Origin: Euonymus europaeus
Lineage: Eukaryota > Streptophyta > Magnoliopsida > Celastrales > Celastraceae
Assembly: GCA_963580455.1 (NCBI GenBank)
Contig: OY756967.1
Span: forward strand, 6,346,501 to 6,410,500
DNA: 64,000 bases
Direction: 5' to 3'
Shown here: positions 11,042 through 22,679 of the stretch, piece by piece
Layout of the letters: each line of letters starts with the position of its first letter
Position numbering within the stretch: the stretch's first letter is position 1
The notes under the pieces: model-generated
What the model was told of the DNA's origin: nothing
What the model saw: the letters and a program-made list of their open reading frames with translations, nothing else
Database searches by the model: none
Position numbers and translations under genes: made by a program

Positions 11042-14000
11042 TGTTGCAGCCGGTTTTGCGAAATGAATTTTTATATATAAATATAATAAAATATATGAAG
11101 TCGCCACCAATTGAATAGGTGCAATTGGTCACCATGAAAAATATAATTTTGGTCTACGAAAAATCCAGAAAAAGGGTAAGCGAGTTTGTTGCGTATGGAG
11201 AAGGTGTGAGGTACCCCACAACGCCTGTTTTAAAAAACAGTTGCCGACTTAATTTTTATTATTCCATTAAATGACTTTTCCCAAAAATATTAATTGTAGT
11301 ATACGTAAAGTGCGATAATTATATAAATTATACAAAAATCATATAAGATGAAAATAATATTTAAAGAAATATAATAGCTATATAAGATAAAATACTTTAA
11401 GTAAATATATGGATATGTCAAAATAAAATAAAATAAACTTATAATATATATATATATGTATTTATAAATTATATTCGCATGTAATAAAATAATTTTATAA
11501 TATATATAAAGACTATAAATACGTTATACAACCAATTATATAAGATAAATATAATATTTACATAAATATAATTGCTATATAGGAAAAATAATTTAAGTAG
11601 ATATATGGCTATATCAAAAATAGAATAAAATGAATTCATAATATATATATATATGTATAAACAAAATAATTTTATAATATATAAAAACTATATTAAAAGT
11701 CTTAATATTGAGGTTCATAGGGTTTTTCCATCCAATGACCAAATTTTCCAAGAAACACTCTCACCTCAAGAATCTAATCCGATGGTACATCCAATGCATT
11801 CCCCAAATAGATTCCATCGTAGGCAAAAAACTTTTAATATAATTTTTATATAATGCATAAGTTTTAAGTAAAATAAAATAAAATATAAAGAACAAATAAA
11901 ATTGTAATAAATAACATAAAGTGAAATAAGAATGAAAATAGAGATAAAGTCAAAATGTAAATATAATATAAAAATAACATATTATAAAAATATATATCGA
12001 TAAATTATAATTAATAACATAAAATAAGATAATAATAATAATAATAATACGAAATTAGAGCCAAAATATACCTATATATATTTCATAAAAAAAATATGAA
12101 AAGATAATAATGTATAAAATAATAATAATTATTCTTATTATAAAAACGAAAATAAAAATAAAAAAACAGAAAAGAAAATAAAATAAATGAATAAGGAAAT
12201 AAAGTAAAATAAATAAAATAAAGTGAACATAAAAGTGAGAATAAGTAAAATAATAAAACGAAATAAATAAGATAAACAAAGGTAAAAATAAAATAAAGGA
12301 AAAATATTGGGAACTGAATTTTTATGTGGACTATACGATATTAAATTATCACAAACCCACCAATCAAACATATTAAAATATTAAATCACATAATTAACAC
12401 TTAAACCATACAACATCAAACCAAACAACATCAAATCAATCACATAATTCATATATAAGCACTATTCAATAAATGACATATTAGCAAGTTGAAAAATGAT
12501 GAATGGAATGGGATTTCGGTTCCCCTCTTTTTTATTGGCAATCGATTACCCCAATCACATTATTATATTAGCGTGATTGGAATTTCATAATTAGTTACCT
12601 TCATGAAATGAGCATGCAACATATCACATGTAAAATTTTATTTTCATGCCATTTTCCAAATCCAATTATGCATAACACTCAAACCCAAATAATTCACATA
12701 ATCCCTTGGCCCATCTAAACAATTCTATCCAATCAAAGCAAACCCAATTTCCTTCAATCCTAAATAGCCACAAGCCCAAGCAATATAGGTTACACATATA
12801 AAGCCCCAAACCTATGAAACATAATCATCAAGTCCAATTTTTGTCAAAGTAATGTCCATATATCAAGATTAACTTCAAGGCCCAAAATTTTCACCCAAAT
12901 TAAAAGACAACATAGCCTATCCTTGCATGCCTTTCACGTCTCTACAAAGCAAAACCAAACCTTTCCCATTTTTCATAAAATTTAGCCATGAAAACATGCA
13001 TTAGAAAAGAGAACAGTAGCAGCACCATACTTAACATAATATTCTACAACTTTATAAGCCCTTATACGCCATAGCAAAATACCCAAACATTTGAAGAAGA
13101 CAAATTATGAATGGAAACCATCAATCTGAGCAAGAATTTACAACAAAGCAATCATGAGATTATGGGTCTATTTATTCAACTTACTAACTATTTCAACCAT
13201 TATTGATCAATACAGATATTCCATTGCAGCCAAACAAAGAGAAAACCAAGATGAGCTTTAACAGAAATCCTCATACAATTCAACACAATAGTTGTTCACA
13301 AAATAAATAAATAAAAAACATGCGCCACTTTTATCAACAAGAATACAAAAACTAAACACGCCAACAATCCCAATTGTTCTTCCTTTGGCATGAAAACCAT
13401 TCGAACTTCACTCAAGAAAAAACAAATTAAAAGTCTCAGTAATCTCACCCTTGATTAATAGAAGAGGCAATTTCGACAATAAGCTCACAATCCAAACAAG
13501 AAAATTTTCAAACCCAGAAAATTCCCTGCAAAGCCGATCCGACCCAGAAAAATCAAACAAGAAGCAGAAAAGCTCTCAGCCCAGAAAAACTCAATCAAGA
13601 TTTCCACCAGAAAAATCGACAATAAGTCGAGGAAAGCCCAAAAAAATTCCCAGAAAACCGAAAGCCAAAAATGCAAGAAATCTCCCGCAAATTCGATCAC
13701 TCTCTCCTCTCAAAATCCTCTCCCAAATTTCGGTCCAGAGAAGAAGAAAGAACCCCAGAAAATTCAAAAAGAAGAAGAAGAAAAACGCCCCCCAAAGATC
13801 ATCCCCTCCAAACCGGAAAAAATTCCTCCTTTTATCCTTTTAAGACCCAATCCTTTCTCCATTTTGAATCCCGAAACTTTATCAACCATAATCCAAATCT
13901 TTCTTTTTTTCCTTTCTTTCCTTCTTTCCGTCACTCTCCTCTGAATTTCTTCCCTAATTTCCGGCATCTCTCTCTACTTCCAGCGCCTCTCTCCTTCTTC

Positions 14001-14362
14001 CCTTCTTTTTCAGCGTCTCCTTCTTTCTCTCCCCTCTTTCCTTTTTTTGTTCCAAACGGCAGCACATCCCCTCTTTCCTTTCTCCAACATTTGCTCATTA
14101 GGGTTTATTTACCTTTTGGGCTGGGCTGCTTCTTAACTTAATGACCATAGGTTTGCTTTGTTGGGCCAAATGTAACAAACATGCCGTAGCTTATTAGGCC
14201 TTAATGATTTGGATCACTTCTTTAAATTTGGATTGGGCTACAATTAAATGACTAGTACTTGGGCCAGAACTTAATTTGGATTAGGACTCATTTTAAATTA
14301 GATGAATTTATCTCAATTTTGAATTTTTATTTTTGAGGTCCGGGCAAAAATGGGGTACAACA
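11042..14362 (+). mobile_element. Large solo LTR of a gypsy-type element
   Basis: This 3,321-bp block starts TGTTGCAGCCGG and ends GGGGTACAACA, so its ends are TG...CA with TGTTG/CAACA inverted. It is flanked by the same 5 bp, CCTTG, at 11037-11041 and 14363-14367, as expected for target duplication by an LTR element. Near the start is GAAGTCGCCACCAATTG and then GAGGTACCCCACAACGCC, motifs I know from long LTRs of plant gypsy-type elements. There is no gag or pol inside, so an internal region was probably removed by LTR-LTR recombination. The interior is very A-rich at 11.85-12.3 kb. A purine-rich stretch (13.45-13.83 kb) is followed by a pyrimidine-rich one (13.88-14.06 kb). The open frames here (for example 13451-13843) follow that base bias and are not believed. 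Confidence 0.8.
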
Positions 14363-14989
14363 CCTTGAAAGTCACTAATTGTCTTTAACCCAAAAAAGAG
14401 AGAGAAAAAAACCCCTATATTGGAGTTCTATTGACTACGCCTTTAGTCTTCCATTTGTAACAATTTCCATTTTCCATAGTAATAATAGGGAGTATGTGTT
14501 ACTGTTTGTCTTATTTTCCTTAATTTTCTAAACTGATTCATCATGATCTTGAATCTATTTATCATAAATCATTTTGAGAATACACGAGCACCTTGACTTG
14601 GCCGATAAAAATCCTACAAGCCTTTTAGCCTTCACTGTATTGGGCTTGGGCTTTCCAATACAGCTCATTAGATTAGGGTCTTTCCTGTCAAGCCTTTTTC
14701 CTTCTGTTTGGTTTGGATTATGGAATTGGTATCAAAGTCTTCTATGGGCTTTCAGTCCTTGGTAGGCCCAAATATATATTTTTAGTGTAAACAAAATGCA
14801 TATAAGTTCAAGCTATTTGCACCCAAAAATATCCAATGATACACCTTTACTTTTATATCTCATGTCAAAAATATAATTTTTCTAACACACCTTTTTTTCT
14901 TTTTTTTCAATAAAATGAAATAATTCAAGGCACACCCCATACCTACCATTAGTCCCAAAAACAAAGTATTTCTCTTGGGTTAGTGAGAC

Positions 14990-15230
14990 TGCATAATAAT
15001 TCATCTAACATGGCAAATACCACCCAACTTTCAGTATCGATTCTGATGGTCTCCATCAAAAGAGCTTCCCTAGCAAATAACCAGCTTTGGGATGCGATTC
15101 CTTATGGTATGGGTAGTCTATCTGCTTTAGCAAAGTTATATCTTGACAACAATCATTTATCGAGCCAAATACCTATTGTTCAACTTTATCAACTCCTTCA
15201 CCTAAGTATTAATTTCTCATAACTCAATAA
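14990..15230 (+). pseudogene. Leucine-rich-repeat receptor-like fragment
   Basis: The frame encodes two or three plant-type LRR units. SLANNQLWDAIPYGMGSL and LYLDNNHLSSQIP fit L-x-x-N-x-L-x-G-x-I-P, with the G replaced by D or S. In plants these repeats form the ligand-binding face of receptor-like kinases and proteins. There is no signal peptide, membrane segment or kinase. Beyond about 15220 the frame is broken, though weak LRR-like traces may go on to about 15470. This is a small relic of a host gene. Confidence 0.6.
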
Positions 15231-15504
15231 CACCACCATTACCTCATGAGATGTCCTCTCTAAAATTATCAAACAATTGACTTGTCATTTAGTCATCTAA
15301 AACCCATGCCCATCCCAAACTGATTTGGAGAACTTCTCTCTTTCTCAAATTTGCTTGACTGGTTGAGAAATCAACGGTTGAACTCCGGATTTCCCTAGAG
15401 AAACATGCAAGAAGTCCAATAGAGGAAATGGACCTATCATTGAATTATCTCACCAGGAATTCGTTGGTTTTATCTATATTCATGATAAGTGCAGAAGACT
15501 TTAA

Positions 15505-15901
15505 GTGCTTTCTTGGATAAAAAGAAGTGGGATTAAGTGAAGTAGTGTGAGGGAGAATTAAGTGGAGAAGAGTATAGTAGAGTAATTAAATGAAACTCTA
15601 CCTTTATTGGATAAAATAAGAGTTAATAAAAGTATAAATTATTAATTTTATTTGAATATGAGGTAGAGTAGGCTAAATTAAAGAATTTAAAAATCTAAAA
15701 GGACTTATGCCCTACTCTATCCTCGTAATCCTCCAAGTAGAGGGGTTATAATTAACACTTAATGAGAGTAGTGTAGGTGATAATTTATCCCCTACACTAC
15801 CCTCCTAACCCTTTCTCACTTAAAACTAGAAAAAATATACAATAACTACTTCACTTAATACTCCTTATATAACTCTCCAATATCCAAATTCAAGCAAACC
15901 C
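15505..15901. mobile_element. Tourist-like MITE (candidate)
   Basis: A 397-bp AT-rich block between TAA (15502-15504) and TAA (15902-15904), the target duplication usual for PIF/Harbinger MITEs. Its ends are imperfect inverted repeats: GTGCTTTCTTGGATA on the left and, in reverse complement, GGGTTTGCTTGAATTTGGATA on the right. Both arms also share ATTAAGTGAAGTAGT. There is no coding capacity. The three-base duplication is weak evidence alone. Confidence 0.5.
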
Positions 15902-16972
15902 TAAATTTCAGTAGCAATAACTTGGGTTTCAATTTGCTAGAGGCTCTAGCAAAAGCAAGTTCACTGCATTTTCTCAAAATGGAAAAGCTGAAGAAACACC
16001 TTTAAACAACTTTCCAATAAGCTCGTACTCCAAAAACAAAGATTTATGAGTTCGTCATTGTTGCTCGTGATTTGATGTCGAAAAATTGGAGAGAAAAAGA
16101 GTAGATAAGAGGAAATGGAGAGAGGGAAATGAAGAGACGTTGTCCCCTCTATGGTGCCTCTGGATATCATGAGGTGTAACTAGCCTAAACAACACGTATA
16201 AGCCCAAAATTTTCTTTTAATCACACCTAAATTTTTGTTCCATTTTAATTACAAAAAATGATATGTAGCCTATGACTTTGGTGGCCCATGCCTAGATGGA
16301 GTTGATGTGACATTGAAGGTCACGAGCTGTGCCAGAATTATTGACCCATGGTTTGTCTATTTTAGGTCGCATTTTGAATTTAAAATCAGACCATTTACGT
16401 CTATATTTACTCCCTCACTCTTAGGGCATTCATTGCATTGGAACTTATGTGGCCTCATCAATTTACGCTTGGGACTATCTGAAATCAATCTAAGCAGCAA
16501 TTTACCCAAACGTTTAACAGATCTTTGATGGTGATGATGACAGATGTGTATTTCCATTGAATTACATTCTGATTTTTTTATAACGTTTTCTATTTTTGGA
16601 ATGATGTAATGGTTGTCTTCGGTGCTTTGTTTCATGGTTTTCGATCTGTGAATATGGTTACAATGAGCATACTATTTTTATATCTTTTCAGAAAAGATAT
16701 ACTCGATGGTTTCCATGGATTAGGTTACCAAAGCTCTCCTCTAGGTGTGAACCATCCCGATGGTGTAGCCGATGATTGTGAAGATATTACCATTGCCTCT
16801 GGAATGCTATTAGATAGTGAGGTTGTAAGATTTTGAGAAGGTAAATTGGGGTCCTCGTCCTTTCAAATGCTTGGATTGTTGGTGGCTTCATCCGTGATTC
16901 TTAGAAATCATTAAAGTTTTTTGGCAGGAAATTTGCTTTCACTCTCCAAGTGAGCATCCTCTTTTAAAGAAA

Positions 16973-19903
16973 ATGCAGCTTCTAAAACAACTATTGAAGG
17001 TTTGGAATGTGGAAGTCTTCGGAAATGTGGAATCAAGGGTGAAACTAATTGAAGATAAGATTGATGAATGGGACCTTATTGCTGAAAATAGACCTCTATC
17101 TGTCTCAGAGAGTGAGGTAGTTGGCAGCCTCCGGGGTGAACTATGGAAAAAAAGCAGAATGAAGGAAGCCTTGTGGAATCAGAAGTCTAGATTGAGATGG
17201 ACACTGGAAGGAGACAGAAATACTCGTTTTTTCCACTCTATGGCTTGTATTAGAGGAAACCAAAACATGCTAGCTTGTTTAAAGGTAGGGAACGAACTAA
17301 TCACAAACCCAAATCATATTAAACATGAAGTGGCTAATCATTTCGAGGCTCTTTTTAAAAAGAAGGTGGCAAATGAAATAAGGTGGGATGATTTACTCTT
17401 CAAGACATTACCACAAGAGGTTGCCGATGCCATGGAATTGCCGTGCACGAATGAAGAAATTAAAGCTGCAGTTTGGGATTGTGAGGGTTCCAAAGCCCCT
17501 GGACCGGATGGATATAATTTTAATTTCATAAAGAAAGCATGGGATTTGATAGGTGAAGATATTTGTAATATGGTGCAAAACTTCTTTGCCTCAGGCAGAT
17601 TGGCACAAGGGATGAATTCATCGTTCATTGCCTTGATACCTAAGGTAAAAGGAGCATGCAAATTGAATGATTTCAGGCCTATAAGCCTAGTCAGCAGCCT
17701 ATACAAGGTTATCTCCAAAGTGCTTGCATGTAGATTGAAGATGAGCATGTCGTATATTATCAGTGAGTCTTAGTCATCATTCATCAAGGGCGGGCAGATT
17801 CTTGATAACATATTGATAGCTAATGAGCTTATTCATACGGTCAAGCAGAGGAAGAAAAAGTGTATACTTTTTAAGCTTGATATGGAAAAGGCTTTTGACT
17901 CAGTGCGATGGGAGTATATTGATGCAATCATGGAAAAAATGAGGTTTGGCACTAAGTGGAGAGGATGGATCAAAGAGTGTTTATCCTCAGCTAGATTATC
18001 GATTTTGGTTAATGGTTCTCCCACGAGAGAATTTTCAATGCAAATAGGGATCAGGCAGGGTGATCCCTTGTCACCCTTTTTGTTTAATATCGCTGCAGAG
18101 GGCCTTCATCAGCTTATTAAAAATGCTGAAATGTCTGAAATGCTAGCAGGGGTTGCAATAAGAAGGAGAGGTTTGTCGATATCGCACCTCCAATATGTTG
18201 ATGACACATTGGTCTTATGTAAGGCTAAAGAGGAAAACATCCTGTTTATAAAAAGATTACTACGTTGCTTCCAAGTAATCTCAGGTCTCAAAACAAACTT
18301 CAAGAAAAGCTCATTGGTGGCTATAGGTGATTGCTCACAATGGGTTGAGGAAATGGCAGGCAAGCATCGCTGCAACTTGGAGAAACTACCTATAACATAC
18401 CTTGGTATGCCACTTGGGGCAAATTACAAACAATCAAGGACGTGGAAGCCGGTGATAGACAAATTTGAAAAGAAACTGGCTGTTTGGAAAGGTAGACAAC
18501 TCTCTATTGGAGGCAGAATGATTTTGATCAAAGCTTCACTAAGCAATCTGCCTATTTACTATATGTCCTTGTTCAAAGTTCCATCCACTGTCTTAAAGAA
18601 ACTTGAGGCTGCTCAAAGGAATTTTTTGTGGGGGAGTACAGCTGAAAAAAGAAGATTGCACAATGTTAGTTGGCAAATGGTGGTGAAACCAAAGAGAGAT
18701 GGTGGCTTAGGTATTGCTGACATTAGCCAGAAAAATCATGCACTATTATTGAAATGGGTGTGGAGATACATGAACGAGGATAATGCACTTTGGAGGGCAG
18801 TTATTTCAGAAAAATACAATCGAAGACAAACGCGTAGATGCTCATCTCTCATACCGTGCTCCACCCATGCATCTTTCACTTGGAGATGTATTCATCAATT
18901 GGTGATTGATGTGGACTCTCCATCTGGAAGACTCTTTAGAGAGGGTGCCGCTTGGGCTGTTGGTGATGGGGAAAAAATAAATTTTTGGCTTGATATATGG
19001 GCTTCTGATGCACCACTATGCCAAATGTTTAACAGATTGTATAATCTATCAATCCAGCAAAGAGAAAAAATATCATGTGTGGGCCTATGGTCCAATTTTA
19101 CTTGGAATTGGAATCTAATATGGAGGAGAAGGTTGTTTAGTTGGGAAGAAGGTCAACTGGGTCAACTTATGCACTGTCTCAATCAATGTATTCTCTGCCC
19201 ATCTAGACCAGATAAGCTGATATGGAAACTTACATCTCAAGGTATTTTCTCGGTTAAATCATGCTATCTTGGATTAGTGTATAATCCCATACTAGTAGGC
19301 TCTCATACTATTCAATCCATGGTTTGGCAAGGTTTAGCCCCATCAAAAGTTGAAGTGTTTGCATGGATACTACTCCAAAAGAAACTGCCTACAAGGGATA
19401 TGCTTGTGCGGAAAAATGTCATTCCCCCTTCGCAGAACATGTGTCCTATATGTTCAACCAGTGTGGAAACATCAGATCATCTTTTTTGCCAATGTGATGG
19501 CCCGTGCTCCATATGGTATAAAATAGTGAGATGGTGGGGTCTTGACTGGGTCCTTGCAGGTAACATTGAAGATCTCTATGTTCAATGGTGCAATTTGGTT
19601 TGGAAAGGTTGCTTTCAAGTCAAGGTATGGAAATTAATTTTTTTCATTATCATATGGTCAATATGGGTTGAAAGAAATGGAGTAGTGTTCCAAGGAAAAA
19701 CGCCAGATTGGTGCAATGTCTACAACATGATTTTTGTTAAATTGCATGCATGGATTCATCTCTTGGTGCCTCAGTTTCCATATCAAAGTTATCAATTGCA
19801 GCAGTCAGCTGATGCAATGGTGCAATTTGGTTTGGAAAGGTTGCTTTCAAGTCAAGGTATGGAAATTAATTTTTTTCATTATCATATGGTCAATATGGGT
19901 TGA
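16973..19903 (+). pseudogene. LINE ORF2: reverse transcriptase and zf-RVT
   Basis: One reading frame runs almost unbroken through the LINE, with a TAG at 17771-17773 and an upstream TGA near 16893. Motifs in order are: SKAPGPDGYNF (about 17490-17520), LIPKVKG and DFRPISLV (about 17630-17690), LDMEKAFDSV (about 17876-17905, RT motif A), GIRQGDPLSPFLF (about 18050-18085), LQYVDDTLVLC (about 18190-18220, catalytic YVDD), YLGMPLG (about 18400) and a C-terminal zf-RVT with CPICSTSVETSDHLFCQC (19440-19495). The catalytic aspartates are all present. The nonsense codon replaces what is normally Gln (SES*SSFIKG, family form SQSAFI.GR). A 232-bp duplication near the end shifts the frame. It was probably an active enzyme fairly recently, but this truncated copy cannot move itself. 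Confidence 0.9.
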
Positions 19904-20046
19904 AAGAAATGGAGTAGTGTTCCAAGGAAAAACGCCAGATTGGTGCAATGTCTACAACATGATTTTTGTTAAATTGCATGCATGGATTCATATCTTGGTG
20001 CCTCAGTTTCCATATCAAAGTTATCAATTGCAGCAGTCAGCTGATG
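19583..20046. repeat. 232-bp tandem duplication in LINE 3' end
   Basis: 19583-19814 is repeated directly as 19815-20046. I see one base difference (CTCTTGGTGCC against ATCTTGGTGCC). Since 232 is not a multiple of three, the duplication puts the ORF2 tail out of frame and yields a second, shadow tail frame to 20099. The near identity says it is recent compared with the neighbouring elements. Confidence 0.92.
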
Positions 20047-21519
20047 CAATTCATATGTGGAGCAATCCAGCGAGGGTGAGGTCAAATGTAGCTGGGTGAT
20101 TTTCCTCTTGTATCTTTTTCCTTTATTTATTGCATGTTTATTTGGTAAGAAGTATCTCTTACTCCTTTATTTTTGATGTTTAGTCTTTCCTTCGTCTTGA
20201 AGGATTTATGATTGTACATTGGTGTTCCTCCGCCATTGGTGAGGGTTTCATTAATATATTCTTAGGCTAAGCCTGTTTATCAAAAAAGATAGTGAGGTTG
20301 TAATGTTTGATTTGTACAATAAATATGGTGAAGTGAACGAATTTCCGGTGAAGCTCATAACATCAAATAAGGACAAGGATGAGATCTACAAATTTGTGAC
20401 ATGTACTTGTGCAAGAGCAGGTTGGTGTAAATCTTCATTTTTTAAGACCTTTCCGTTGTTTTCAATCGATTTTAGAACATACTACATGCTTTTTTCAAAG
20501 TAATAGTATAATCCATTGATTTCATGATGCCTTTATTCTGTGGCAAAGGGTAATCAACTTATTTTAGCAATGGATTAGCCTAATCCATTGACAAAATCAA
20601 TGGATTACACTATGCCACAACTTTAAACAATGGAAAAGGCATCCCTTTCACTTTTCAACTCAAAAATATCTCATTTTGGTTTTTAACAGATTGTTTTTTA
20701 ATTTCAGGTAAACTAAATATTCGTTCAAAGAATGTTAGAAAACATAGAAAGATTGGATGTTTTGCTAGGATAAGAGCTGGTTCATTATTGGGAGGAAAAT
20801 GAGAGATTACTATCTTTGAGGATGAACATAATCATCCATTGGGTTCAAGTAAATCTAGATTTTTTTATATGTATTAGGGAGATTAACGCTCATGTGCAGA
20901 GGCAGTTACTCATAAATGAGATTGCTGGGATTAGGCCAAAAAAGAGTCATAGTGCACAAGTTATAGCTGCAAGAGGCTATGAAAATTTAACCTTTTTTAC
21001 AAAGGGATACTCGTAATCTCATTGCCAAAGTGAGGAGGACGCAATTGGGTGAGGATGATGCTACTGCAATACAAGATTATTTTGCTAAGATGCAATCTAA
21101 GAATGAGGGGGTTTTTTTTCTCTTTGATAGATTGGGATGAGGAAGGGAGGTTAAATAGTGTCTTTTGGGTTGATCTTCTTAGTAGAGTTGCTCTTCGTGA
21201 ATTCGGTGACGTTATTACTTTCGATACTATTTATTTGACAAATAAGTATGACATGTCATTCGCTCCTTTTGTATGAGTAAATCATCACGGTCCATATTAC
21301 TTGGGTGTGATTTAGTTTCTAATGAAACTATGCACACATTTACTTGGTTATTTACAACATGGCTTACATGCATGTATGGGGTTGCTCCACAAGAAATCAT
21401 AACGGACCAAGATAAAGATATGCATAGTGCAATTGAAATTCTTTTTCTGAATGCTAGACATAGGTGATGTTTATGACATATTTTGAAATTGTTGTTCCAT
21501 TTTAATTATATTTCTATGT

Positions 21520-22345
21520 TTTGTGAAAATAAATTTGTATTTTCTTATGTTAATTGTACTGGGCGTGAGCCCATGCAATACACGAAATTACTATAGCAAA
21601 TAATTTGATTTTTAATTATTTTTAACGAAAAAATAACATCAAATATCAAATTGGAAAGAATTTAGAATAACTATTTTCTCACTTAAAATATGAATTTTTA
21701 CACGAATTGTTTTGTGATAAAAATTCCCTATCAAATAGTTAAACACTCCCAAAATGCACATGTCACAATAATATTGAATTTGAATATTTATCAAAAAATC
21801 TAGAAGGGATTAATAAGAAGCAAGATTAATTTAATAAATATAATTATTTAAGATACCTATCATACTTTGGATCTAGTTTATCCTTTATAATTAAATTACA
21901 TTTCAATCATGTTATTCAATTTCTTTTGTTTGTAAGAATTAAACATTAAAGACAGATAAGGAAAGAAATCAACTTTTTTAAATACAGAGAAGGGGGTGAG
22001 GATGGAACTTGAAGTTCAAGATTACATATAATCTAGTTCGTTAATTAAAATATTTGAGATTATTGAAATCAACAAATTTTGGTTACATTAAAATTTGAAT
22101 TTTTATTAAATTATTTATTTTTTGATTTAGACTTAGGGACCCTTGCAAACAAGTAATTAAATGTCACAAAAATAAAGGTGTTAGGCAGGGGCTTCACTTT
22201 TAAGGAGTAACAGCATTTGCAACAATGACTCTACCCACACTCTATTGCAAATGTAGAGTTTTGTGTCCAGCTTTAGATAAATTTTAGACACATCAGAAGC
22301 TGCAAATGCAAACTGAAATGAGTATTTTGATTGTAATATTGCGAA
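21520..22345. other. AT-rich intergenic DNA
   Basis: Between the FAR1-like relic and the TRIM I see no open frame, RNA gene or element ends. Confidence 0.5.
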
Positions 22346-22350
22346 CCTTT

Positions 22351-22679
22351 TGTTGGGAATCTCACATCGGCTGGGCAAGACTTTGGTGTCTTGTATATAA
22401 TAGCAAGCTTCTCTCCCCCCTAATAGGTCCTTTTAGGGGGGCTTAAGGGAGGCCTAGAATTATAACATGGTATCGGAGCCAGGTTCAGCGCACGTATCAT
22501 CCCCGCATGGAAAAAGCCCAAAAATTGGGGGACTGGAGTGTCCAGCCCATGTGTGTGGGGGCGTGTTGGGAATCTCACATCGGCTGGGCAAGACCTTGGT
22601 GTCTTGTATATAATAGCAAGCTTCTCTCCCCCCTAATAGGTCCTTTTAGGGGGCTTAAGGGAGGCCCAGAATTATAACA
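22351..22679 (+). mobile_element. Complete TRIM retrotransposon (329 bp)
   Basis: A terminal-repeat retrotransposon in miniature. LTR1 is 22351-22467 and LTR2 is 22564-22679 (117 and 116 bp); they differ at three places by my reading. Both start TGTTGGGAATCTCACATCGG and end TTATAACA. Directly after LTR1 is TGGTATCGGAGCC (22468-22480), a primer-binding site for initiator tRNA-Met. Directly before LTR2 is a G-rich tract (GTGTGTGGGGGCG) serving as polypurine tract. The 5 bp CCTTT flank both sides (22346-22350 and 22680-22684). There is no coding sequence; enzymes must come from another element. I see no 5S-like block, so it is not the Cassandra type. Confidence 0.93.

Larger units (their letters stand above)
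16829..20286 (+). mobile_element. 5'-truncated L1-type LINE with 17-bp target duplication
   Basis: A 3,458-bp non-LTR retrotransposon. AGATAGTGAGGTTGTAA stands at 16812-16828 and again at 20287-20303, an exact 17-bp target duplication. The 3' end is a short A run (TTTATCAAAAAA), as expected of target-primed reverse transcription. The 5' end begins inside ORF2: NWGPRPFKCLDCWW, just after the endonuclease region. ORF1 and the endonuclease are therefore missing, which is the usual 5' truncation. The insertion lies inside the FAR1-like coding region in the same orientation. Confidence 0.92.
16690..21510 (+). pseudogene. FAR1-like gene, interrupted by a LINE
   Basis: FAR1/FHY3-family proteins are plant transcription factors derived from Mutator transposases, with an N-terminal DNA-binding region and a MULE transposase domain. 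The left part (16690-16828) ends ITIASGMLLDSEVV. The coding sense resumes at 20287-20303 with DLYNKYGEVNEFPVKL and FVTCTCARAG. A plausible intron (GT near 20420, AG at 20707) leads to GCFARIRAG and FEDEHNHPLG, then broken pieces of the MULE domain: REFGDVITFDTIYLTNKYDM (21200-21260), LLGCDLVSNETMHTFTWLF (21300-21360) and EIITDQDKDM (about 21400). Two things destroyed it: the 3.46-kb LINE at 16829-20286, and several frameshifts and stops after 20800. The C-terminal SWIM zinc finger is absent. Confidence 0.8.

Noticed and set aside
12055..12371. Frames rich in Phe, Ile and Tyr on the - strand that look membrane-like
   Set aside because: Translation of an A-rich low-complexity tract in the LTR.
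13451..14141. Overlapping frames of 130 and 156 codons
   Set aside because: They lie inside the solo LTR and reflect its purine/pyrimidine bias; no domain is visible.
14725..14740. TGGTATCAAAGTC as a retrotransposon primer-binding site
   Set aside because: No LTR end directly upstream and no gag downstream.
19734..20099. A separate 121-codon gene
   Set aside because: It is the second copy of the 232-bp duplicated LINE tail in a shifted frame.
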